The notes beneath the pieces were generated by a model. It worked only from the letters and a program-made list of their open reading frames with translations. It ran no database searches and had not been told where the DNA came from. A stretch of 13,267 bases of DNA, taken from assembly GCA_002395135.1 (NCBI GenBank), contig DGWC01000077.1, forward strand, positions 121,268 to 134,534. The letters run 5' to 3'. The first letter of the stretch is position 1. The number at the start of each line of letters is the position of its first letter. Below, in pieces: positions 6,861-13,267 of this stretch. This DNA is from Prevotella sp. UBA4268. GTDB taxonomy: Bacteria; Bacteroidota; Bacteroidia; Bacteroidales; Bacteroidaceae. The position numbers were made by a program, and so were the translations under genes.

Positions 6861-9800
6861 TCCGTTCCCTCTTGCGGGTACGCCAGCGGCAGCACCAGCC
6901 AGAGCATTTCGAAGCCTGCCGCCGTTGAGCAGCAGACAAGCGTCAGCGGTGTGGTAAAGGACAACACGGGCCAGCCGTTGATCGGCGTGAGCGTGATTGT
7001 GAAGAACAACACCCGCGTGGGAACAGTGACCAATCTTGACGGCGAGTTCCAGATCAGCGTGCCTCGCGGCACTACCCTCGTTTTCTCTTACGTCGGCTAC
7101 AAGAGCCAGGAGATCAAGGTGGGCAGCGGCAGCCTTAACGTGACCTTGCAGGAGGACCGCTCCAACCTGGAGGAGGTGGTGGTCATCGGCTACGGTACGA
7201 TGAAGAAGTCGGACCTGACGGGAACGACCGCCAACGTGAAGACGGAGGCCATCATGGCCAACGTGACGGGCAACGCCCTCGAGGCGCTGCAGGGCAAGGC
7301 CTCCGGTGTGGCCGTGTTCAACAACAACAAGCCGGGCGAGGGACCTGCCATCCGCATCCGCGGCTCCAGTTCCATCAACGCCAGCAACGAGCCTCTCTAC
7401 GTCGTCGACGGGTTCCCCCTGATGAGCGGCGACATCAGCGACATCAACCCCGCCGACATCGAGTCGATGGAGGTGCTCAAGGATGCCTCTGCCACGGCCA
7501 TCTACGGCTCGCGCGGTGCCAACGGCGTGGTGATGATCACCACCAAGACGGGCAAGGTGGGTACGAAGAACCTCACCTTCAACTCCTCCGTGGGTACGCA
7601 GATGCCGGGACGCAAACTGAACGTCGTGAAGGGACAAGACTTCATCAACTTCATGAATGCAGCCTATACCAACTACAACAACGATCCTTCGAAGGCCCCC
7701 TTCGCTAACGGCGACACCTCTTGGTGCACCAATCCCAATGCCGATACCGACTGGGAAGACCTGCTGCTCCGCGACCATGCATTCCTGCAGAACTACAACC
7801 TGAGCCTCGACGGCAGTGCCAACGGAACGAGTTACATGCTCTCCGGAGGATACTACAACCAGGACGGTCTCGTCCCCACACAGGGATTCGAGAAGTTCTC
7901 CTTCCACACCAACCTGCGCCACCAGTTCAACTCATGGCTCACCCTGGGCGGAAGTGCACAGTACACCTACTCCATCCGCAACGCAGAAGACAACGCCATG
8001 GGTAACGTGGCCCGCTACGGTTGGCCTACCGACTCTCCATACGATGAGAACGGAAACCTCGTGGTTCCGAAGAACCCGTACGTTTCGGATGCGTGGAACC
8101 CGATGATCGACTATCCCGAGCACATCAGCCGCACAACATCTGTGCGTGCAATCATCAATGCCTTTGCCGAGGCAAAGATCCTTCCCGACCTGACCTATCG
8201 CATCAGCATCGGACAGGACGTGCGCATGAACCGCGGCTACGGATACAACACCTCTCACCTCGTAGGCAACATGGCCAAGGGAACAGGTACAGGTAGCCAC
8301 TCTTGGAACAAGGGACGCAGCAAGTTGATGGAGAACATGCTCACCTATGCCAAGCAGTGGGATGTTCACCGCTTCACCGCCACGGCCGTTTACTCATGGC
8401 AGGACTATGATTATCAAGATACAGGTATTTCCGGATCTGGATTCACTGTAGACGCTTTACAGGCTTGGGACATCACCAATGCCGTGCGCGACACATGGAC
8501 TCCTTCATCGGACCGCTATGGCAACCGCCTGATCTCCTATACCGGACGTATCACATACGCCTACAATGACAAGTACCTGCTCACGGCAACAGCCCGCTGG
8601 GACGGATCTTCACGCTTCGGTGAGGACAAGAAGTGGGGTTTCTTCCCCTCAGTAGGTCTTGCATGGCGCATCTCTCAGGAAGAGTTCCTCAAGGACAATC
8701 CCGTGATCACCGACCTCAAACTGCGCGCCAGTTTCGGTGTGACTGGTAACCAGGAAATCGGTAACTACAAGTCATTGGCACAACTCGCCAGCGGCAGCAA
8801 CTATTACTTCAATGGCACAGAACTCGTGGGCTACGCTCAAACGAAACTGGCCAACCCGAACCTGCAGTGGGAGCGAACCAACCAGTGGAACTTCGGTGTA
8901 GACCTCGGTCTGTGGAACCGCTTCACCGTGAACTTCGACTACTATATCCGCGACACCAACAAACTGCTCTATGATGTGCCTCTGCCACGCGAAACAGGTT
9001 ACTCTAACCTGCTCAGCAACGTAGGTTCTACCCAGAACAAGGGTTGGGAGTTGACCGTTGGCGGCAACATCTTCAAGAACCAGGACTGGTTTGTGGATGC
9101 CAGCGTGAACCTCACTTACAACACCAACAAGATCAAGGGACTCTACAACGTGAGCGGTGTGGAGACAGAAGAGATTATTCTGAAGACTGACGGTACGGGT
9201 ATCGACCGCCGTCTCGTGGTTGGCAAGCCTGTTGACGGACTTTATACGCGCAAGTCACTGGGCATCATCAAGACACAGGAGCAACTCGACTGGTACAAGA
9301 ACTATGTTCCCAAGACTGCCTCAAATGCTTCAATCGGTGATGAAATGTATGAAGACCAGAACGAGAACGGAAGCATCGGTTCTGAGGACTATATTTGCAT
9401 CGGTTCTGTTCAGCCGAAGTACTTCTACGGACTGAACCTGAGCGCAGGCTACAAGGACTTCTCAATTAACATCTACGGACAGGGCGGTTTCAAGTATGCA
9501 TCTATCGCAGGTGCCGAGGCCAACGGCAACAACGGCACAGAATGGGCCCTGAGTTTCTCCGACAACGGCAGTTATCTGCTCTGGGGTGAGAACAACATCC
9601 AGGAGCGCTTGTACTTCCCGTCGCAGACAGCATACGAAAAAATGTGGAGCCCAGAGAACCCCGACGGCGACTATCCACGTCCAGGTTCAAGAGGCACTTA
9701 TCTCTCTGACCGTACCAATGGCGACTGGACCTACTTCATCCTGAAGAACATCCAGTTGAACTACGACTTCACCCGACTGCTGAAGATCAAGACCGTGAAG

Positions 9801-9932
9801 GCTCTGAAGGTGAACCTCAACTTCCAGAACTTCGTAACCTTCGCCAACCACCGCGGCTACAACCCCGTGAACGGTGACATCTCTAACCCGTGGGCAAAGG
9901 CTATCATCTTCGGTGTAGACCTCAAATTCTAA
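6804..9932 (+). CDS. SusC/RagA-family TonB-linked outer membrane transporter (pair 2)
   Basis: Paralog of the divergent susC and the probable import channel for the SusD encoded next. It has 1042 residues: signal peptide (about 1-27), carboxypeptidase-regulatory-like domain (about 46-118, VSGVVKDNTGQPLIGVSV), EEVVVIGYGT at 123-132, plug to about 250 with VVDGFPL and TAIYGSRGANGVVMITTKTG, then the barrel ending in GVDLKF. No STN domain is present. Compared with pair 1 the plug and periplasmic parts are highly similar, while many barrel segments (for example around 285-320 and 520-545) differ in sequence and length, as expected if the two take different substrates. Codons are strongly G/C-ending in the plug region (42 of 60 bases G or C at 7261-7320) and less so in parts of the barrel (24 of 60 at 8401-8460). 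The start is fixed by the exact 5' match to the other susC. Confidence 0.95.
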   Translation: MKNEKGKNLFVGLALAAMLSVPSCGYASGSTSQSISKPAAVEQQTSVSGVVKDNTGQPLIGVSVIVKNNTRVGTVTNLDGEFQISVPRGTTLVFSYVGYKSQEIKVGSGSLNVTLQEDRSNLEEVVVIGYGTMKKSDLTGTTANVKTEAIMANVTGNALEALQGKASGVAVFNNNKPGEGPAIRIRGSSSINASNEPLYVVDGFPLMSGDISDINPADIESMEVLKDASATAIYGSRGANGVVMITTKTGKVGTKNLTFNSSVGTQMPGRKLNVVKGQDFINFMNAAYTNYNNDPSKAPFANGDTSWCTNPNADTDWEDLLLRDHAFLQNYNLSLDGSANGTSYMLSGGYYNQDGLVPTQGFEKFSFHTNLRHQFNSWLTLGGSAQYTYSIRNAEDNAMGNVARYGWPTDSPYDENGNLVVPKNPYVSDAWNPMIDYPEHISRTTSVRAIINAFAEAKILPDLTYRISIGQDVRMNRGYGYNTSHLVGNMAKGTGTGSHSWNKGRSKLMENMLTYAKQWDVHRFTATAVYSWQDYDYQDTGISGSGFTVDALQAWDITNAVRDTWTPSSDRYGNRLISYTGRITYAYNDKYLLTATARWDGSSRFGEDKKWGFFPSVGLAWRISQEEFLKDNPVITDLKLRASFGVTGNQEIGNYKSLAQLASGSNYYFNGTELVGYAQTKLANPNLQWERTNQWNFGVDLGLWNRFTVNFDYYIRDTNKLLYDVPLPRETGYSNLLSNVGSTQNKGWELTVGGNIFKNQDWFVDASVNLTYNTNKIKGLYNVSGVETEEIILKTDGTGIDRRLVVGKPVDGLYTRKSLGIIKTQEQLDWYKNYVPKTASNASIGDEMYEDQNENGSIGSEDYICIGSVQPKYFYGLNLSAGYKDFSINIYGQGGFKYASIAGAEANGNNGTEWALSFSDNGSYLLWGENNIQERLYFPSQTAYEKMWSPENPDGDYPRPGSRGTYLSDRTNGDWTYFILKNIQLNYDFTRLLKIKTVKALKVNLNFQNFVTFANHRGYNPVNGDISNPWAKAIIFGVDLKF

Positions 9933-9941
9933 TCAAACTTC

Positions 9942-9956
9942 AAATATTTAAGGAAT
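9942..9956 (+). promoter_or_regulatory. Translation start region of susD pair 2
   Basis: AAATATTTAAGGAAT precedes ATG 9957, which lies 24 bases after the susC stop. AAGGA is a weak Shine-Dalgarno-like stretch, absent in the otherwise similar pair 1 region. The short gap supports one susC-susD transcript. Confidence 0.5.
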
Positions 9957-11702
9957 ATGAAACTATATAAATATATCGTAGCCGGATTGTTCGGAGTTGC
10001 TGCACTGAGCAGTTGCACCGACTTGGAAGAGCATCCATATACGTTTATCGATCCAAACGCCTACTACAACAATGAGGCAGAGTTGAACTCCGGATTGAAT
10101 TCGGTGTACAACGCTTACAGATCGCTTTGCAACGACGGTGGTACCTTTATGCGTCTGGAAGGCTGCACCGACTTCGGACAGCCCAACCGCGAGGGTAACA
10201 AGAACAACATCAACGACATCAATGCCTGGAGATACCAGAACCAGGCCAACAATGCCGGAACCTTTACCAGCGTATGGACAAAGGCGCTTACTGCCATTGC
10301 CCGTGCCAACAACATGATCGACCAGATTCAGAATGCCAACATCGCCGACAACATGAAGGCCCGCGCCATTGCACAGTGCCGCTTCCTGCGTGGCTGCAGT
10401 TACTACTGGATGGTACGTATCTATGGTGGTGTGCCTATTATTAAAGAAGCAGTGAAAGACATGAGCAACCTCGAATTCCCGCGTGCCACGGCTGATGAAG
10501 TGTACAACTTCATCGTGGAAGACTGGGAATATGCAGAGGCCAACCTGCCCACACGTGGCGAAGGCGGCTATGACGTATGGCGCGCCAGCAAGGGTGCTGC
10601 TCAGGCTTATCTGGGTAACCTCTATCTCTATCGTGCTTCCATGGCAGGTGCCGGCGGCTATAAGACTTACGACAAGGCTCTGCTGAACAAGGCTGCTGAG
10701 TATTGCAAGAAGGTAATCGACTCAAAGGTTTACGAACTCGTTCCCGATTTCGGCAACCTGTGGTGCTCGCTCAACGGCGACGCTGCCCGCAACACCAAGG
10801 AGTCTATCTATGAGTTGCAGTTTGCCCCCATCTCTGGTCAGAACAACGGAATGCACCAGAACTTCGGTATGTTTGCCGACTCTGTTTATCCTGTTGACTT
10901 CGTATCCTTCGGAAAGACGCTCTTAACCGGCGACGGCGACAAGGCCAGCGAGAAGGGCAAGGGCGACGGCGGCAGTTACTACTACCTGCGTACTGCTCCC
11001 TCTGTAGAGGCTTGGCTGAGTTACGACCCCAACGACCAGCGTCTGAAGGTGCTCATCTCTGAGGGTACATATAAGAAAGGTAACAATGTGGTGCACTGTG
11101 TTTACGACTGGACAGAACTTGGAACCTTGAAAGGAAAGAAAGGCTGGGGCAGTTGCTGCCCGGGCAACATCAAGTTCCACGACTTCTCAAGCGATGCCCG
11201 CACCGCTCTGAAATCAGGCAACAACTTCATCGTGATGCGCTATGCACAGGTGCTGCTCGACTATGCCGAGATTCAGAACGCACTGGGCAACACAGCCGTT
11301 GCTCTGCAATACCTGAACATGGTGCACATGCGTGCCGGTCTGCCTGCTTTGACCGCTGCTGCCGCTCTTGAACTGTACAAGGACGACCCCACCGGCCGTG
11401 CCGACGTGAGCAGCGAGGCTGATGCCGTTGACGAGGCCATCTTCATGGAGCGTGGCTGGGAGTTCATCGGCGAAGGTGTCATCTATTACGATGAACTGCG
11501 CAGCGACCGTCTTGGCAAGCGCGTTGGCTACTTTGTTAACAAGTACAACAAGATGAAGTTCAACCAGGTGCTACCCTTGGAGTTTGTTCCTACGAAGCAT
11601 CACCTGTGGTGGATTCCAAACAACGACATGAATGCCAACTCAGCATTGGTACAGAATCCTGAAAACAAGGAAGACACACGCTACACACACTATAAGAATT
11701 AA
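9957..11702 (+). CDS. SusD/RagB-family surface lipoprotein (pair 2)
   Basis: Surface substrate-binding partner of the SusC at 6804. It has 581 residues with a lipoprotein signal ending LSSC (acylated Cys20), followed by the acidic TDLEE stretch that suggests export to the cell surface. Shared SusD landmarks with pair 1 include NSVYNAYRSL (about 48-57), VRIYGGVPIIKE (153-164), PTRGEGGYDVWRASKGAAQAYLG (198-220), KESIYELQFAPISGQNN (281-297), VMRYAQVLLDYAEIQNALG, and RGWEFIGEGVIYYDELRSD near the C-terminus. It is about 54 residues longer than pair 1; much of the extra length is in a central part (about 310-410) with a Gly/Asp/Lys-rich loop (GDGDKASEKGKGDGG at 325-339) and a CysCys at 400-401. That region probably lies in a variable surface loop and may alter ligand choice. 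The substrate is not recognisable from sequence. A clear terminator follows 52 bases after the stop. Confidence 0.94.
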   Translation: MKLYKYIVAGLFGVAALSSCTDLEEHPYTFIDPNAYYNNEAELNSGLNSVYNAYRSLCNDGGTFMRLEGCTDFGQPNREGNKNNINDINAWRYQNQANNAGTFTSVWTKALTAIARANNMIDQIQNANIADNMKARAIAQCRFLRGCSYYWMVRIYGGVPIIKEAVKDMSNLEFPRATADEVYNFIVEDWEYAEANLPTRGEGGYDVWRASKGAAQAYLGNLYLYRASMAGAGGYKTYDKALLNKAAEYCKKVIDSKVYELVPDFGNLWCSLNGDAARNTKESIYELQFAPISGQNNGMHQNFGMFADSVYPVDFVSFGKTLLTGDGDKASEKGKGDGGSYYYLRTAPSVEAWLSYDPNDQRLKVLISEGTYKKGNNVVHCVYDWTELGTLKGKKGWGSCCPGNIKFHDFSSDARTALKSGNNFIVMRYAQVLLDYAEIQNALGNTAVALQYLNMVHMRAGLPALTAAAALELYKDDPTGRADVSSEADAVDEAIFMERGWEFIGEGVIYYDELRSDRLGKRVGYFVNKYNKMKFNQVLPLEFVPTKHHLWWIPNNDMNANSALVQNPENKEDTRYTHYKN

Positions 11703-11718
11703 TCGTGGCTCATCGATT

Positions 11719-11730
11719 CGTGAATTCACG
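11719..11730. repeat. 12-bp perfect palindrome after susD pair 2
   Basis: CGTGAATTCACG is a perfect palindrome 16 bases after the susD stop and ahead of the terminator. It may be a small 3' hairpin or be chance. Confidence 0.35.
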
Positions 11731-11754
11731 GTTTTAGGTATCAATTGATTTCAC

Positions 11755-11797
11755 AAGGCTCCTCTTCGTCTCATAAGAGCAAGAGGAGCCTTTTTTT
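11755..11797 (+). terminator. Rho-independent terminator of the + strand susC-susD operon
   Basis: AAGGCTCCTCTT (11755-11766) pairs perfectly with AAGAGGAGCCTT (11781-11792), followed by seven T (11791-11797). The 14-base loop contains a further CTC/GAG pairing around ATAA. This closes the operon after susD, so no further gene belongs to it. Confidence 0.92.
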
Positions 11798-11841
11798 ATT
11801 CAGCGCGTTGGAAATGCCGGCGTGCTTCTGCCTTTTTGCAC

Positions 11842-11869
11842 GAAGCATGGCATGATAGCCATGCGCTTC
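11842..11869. other. Hairpin in the susD-cysS spacer
   Basis: GAAGCATGGC (11842-11851) pairs with GCCATGCGCTTC (11858-11869) around ATGATA, with one bulged G. No T run follows directly on the + strand. On the - strand the stem is followed by GTGCAAAAAGG, so it is not a normal terminator. Function unknown. Confidence 0.4.
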
Positions 11870-11880
11870 TTTGTATATAT

Positions 11881-11937
11881 GCACAGAAAAGCCACCACGC
11901 TTCGGCCTTCTGTGTGCAGGCGTTTAGCGGTGGTGGC
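11881..11937 (-). terminator. Probable cysS terminator with overlapping alternative stem
   Basis: On the - strand, GCCACCACCGC (11937-11927) pairs with GCGTGGTGGC (11900-11891) with one bulged C, then TTTTCTG follows. The loop is 26 bases, long for a terminator. A second pairing, CACAGAA within 11915-11908 with TTCTGTG in 11888-11882, links the loop to the tail, so the two stems either compete or form an H-type pseudoknot. The first stem lies about 50 bases after the cysS stop. Confidence 0.55.
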
Positions 11938-11987
11938 ATGTATAGGTGAGTTTCCTTTCAGAAAGAAAACTGCGCAAGAATGATTTC

Positions 11988-13267
11988 CTATTTGTTCAGT
12001 TTCCAGGTAACACCGTCCTTGGTGTCTTTCACCTCGAAGCCGGCAGCAGCCAGTTCGTCGCGAATCTGGTCGCTGGTGGCCCAGTCTTTGGCAGCCTTTG
12101 CCTTGGCGCGCAGGTTGAGCACCATGTCAACCACTTTGCCGTAGGCTTCCTCGCGGGCATCGTTGTCGGCACCTTTGTCGTTGCGCAGTCCGAGCAGGTC
12201 TACGGCGAACAGGTGGAATGTAGACTTCAGTTCGTCCAGGCATTCCTGGCAGATTTGTGCCTTGTGGTCAAGCAGCGTGTTGATGACGCGGCATGCCTCG
12301 AAGAGGTGGCTGATGACAATCTGCGTGAGGAAGTCGTCGTTTATGGCCTCGTAGCACTTGGCCCGCAGCCCCTTTACAAACTGCTCCGTGGCCGGGTCGC
12401 ACTTGGCTGATACCGGCACGCGCTCCAGGTCGTTCAGTCCGTTCATCAGTCGCTCCAGTCCTTTCTCGCTGGCCTTGAGAGCCTCGTCAGAGAAATCCAC
12501 GGTGCTGCGGTAGTGGGCCGAGAGGATGAAGAAGCGGATGGTCATGGGCGAATAGGGCTGGCTCAGCAGTTCGTGTTTGCCGGTGAAGAACTGTTCCAGT
12601 GTGATGAAGTTGCCCAGCGACTTGCCCATCTTCTGTCCGTTGATGGTAATCATGTTGTTGTGCATCCAGTATTTCACCATGTCATCGCCCTGCGAAGCCG
12701 TGGCTTGCGCAATTTCGCACTCATGATGGGGGAACACCAGGTCCATGCCGCCGCCGTGAATGTCGAAATGGCTGCCCAGATACTTGCGTCCCATGGCTGT
12801 GCACTCGCAGTGCCATCCGGGGAATCCGTCGCTCCATGGCGACGGCCAGCGCATGATGTGCTCGGGCGAAGCCTTCTTCCACAGGGCGAAGTCGGCCTGG
12901 TTGCGCTTTTCGCCCACGCCGTCAAGGGCGCGGCTCTCGTTGATGACATTCTCCAGTGTGCGCCCTGAGAGTATGCCATAGTGGTGTTTCTTGTTGTATG
13001 CCTCAATGTCGAAATAGATGCTGCCGTTGCTTTCGTAGGCGAATCCGTTGTCGAGAATCTCCTTCACCAACTGCTGCTGTTCGATGATATGCCCTGTGGC
13101 GTGCGGCTCAATGCTGGGTGGCAGCACGTTGAGTGCTTCCATGGCCTGGTGGTAGCGGTTGGTGTAATACTGTGCTATCTCCATTGGCTCCAGTTGTTCC
13201 AGCCGTGCTTTCTTGGCAATTTTGTCCTCGCCTTCATCAGCGTCGTGCTCCAGATGGCCCACGTCGG
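11988..13267 (-). CDS. cysS: Cysteinyl-tRNA synthetase, N-terminus cut by window edge
   Basis: Class I aminoacyl-tRNA synthetase that activates cysteine with ATP and loads it onto tRNA-Cys. Counting from the GTG codon at 13262, visible signatures are [10 protein letters not shown] (148-157, zinc ligand Cys154), [19 protein letters not shown] (165-183, predicted zinc ligands His179 and Glu183) and the KMSKS-type loop as KMGKSLGN (211-218, bases 12618-12632). The C-terminal half is helical tRNA-binding region, ending in [13 protein letters not shown]. The N-terminal part with the HIGH motif and the first zinc Cys is outside the window. The frame continues to the edge as TDVGHLE-like sequence, so the GTG is an internal Val and not a start. 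The Gly in KMGKS replaces the usual first Ser; I recall this as common in Bacteroidetes CysRS. It is transcribed toward the + strand susD and is unrelated to the transporters in function. Confidence 0.97.
   Translation of the reverse strand, partial: DVGHLEHDADEGEDKIAKKARLEQLEPMEIAQYYTNRYHQAMEALNVLPPSIEPHATGHIIEQQQLVKEILDNGFAYESNGSIYFDIEAYNKKHHYGILSGRTLENVINESRALDGVGEKRNQADFALWKKASPEHIMRWPSPWSDGFPGWHCECTAMGRKYLGSHFDIHGGGMDLVFPHHECEIAQATASQGDDMVKYWMHNNMITINGQKMGKSLGNFITLEQFFTGKHELLSQPYSPMTIRFFILSAHYRSTVDFSDEALKASEKGLERLMNGLNDLERVPVSAKCDPATEQFVKGLRAKCYEAINDDFLTQIVISHLFEACRVINTLLDHKAQICQECLDELKSTFHLFAVDLLGLRNDKGADNDAREEAYGKVVDMVLNLRAKAKAAKDWATSDQIRDELAAAGFEVKDTKDGVTWKLNK

Noticed and set aside
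6828..7922. Long - strand reading frame opposite the second susC
   Set aside because: It lies entirely antisense to a certain gene, has a low-complexity His/Val/Gly-rich translation and no recognisable domain; it is a by-product of G/C-rich codons.
13260..13262. GTG at 13262 as the cysS start codon
   Set aside because: The protein lacks the HIGH motif and first zinc Cys if it starts here; the frame runs on to the window edge as expected for an internal Val.

Overview
The window looks like a Bacteroidales chromosome, most likely Prevotellaceae or a close relative. The evidence is two SusC/SusD outer-membrane uptake pairs, Bacteroidetes-type promoters (TTG, 19 bases, TAnnTTTG), A/T-rich start regions without a clear Shine-Dalgarno, and a Bacteroidetes-style RNase III. 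The species assignment is inference.

Layout: (1) 2-1039, + strand: rnc (RNase III), cut at its 5' end by the window edge. (2) 1040-1443: gene-free convergent spacer with four copies of a 22-bp tandem repeat, part of which folds as a bidirectional terminator-like hairpin, and a strong hairpin just after the first susD. (3) 1444-6147, - strand: a susC-susD operon (susC 3046-6147, susD 1444-3027). (4) 6148-6803: A/T-rich divergent regulatory region with two outward-facing promoters. (5) 6804-11702, + strand: a second, paralogous susC-susD operon, ended by a clear Rho-independent terminator at 11755-11797. (6) 11703-11987: spacer with hairpins, including a probable cysS terminator. (7) 11988-13267, - strand: cysS (cysteinyl-tRNA synthetase), cut at its N-terminus by the window edge.

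Each SusC is predicted to be a 22-strand TonB-dependent barrel and each SusD its surface lipoprotein lid; together they bind and import an oligomer (glycan or peptide). No degrading enzyme, SusE/F, sensor or sigma/anti-sigma pair lies in the window, so these are two stand-alone transporter pairs set between housekeeping genes, and the substrate cannot be told from sequence.

The most interesting signal is the head-to-head promoter region. The two arms have identical geometry: TTG to ATG is 158 bases on both sides. They share an exact 27-bp block from the -7 element onward and an exact 66-bp block covering 9 leader bases plus the first 19 codons, all as inverted repeats. The 102 bases between these blocks have diverged, and so has the coding sequence after codon 19. 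Synonymous sites are fully conserved in those 19 codons. In contrast, 12 of 22 codons differ in a downstream stretch where the two proteins are identical. This points to constraint or exchange at the DNA or RNA level, such as a recombination site, shared operator, or shared post-transcriptional target.
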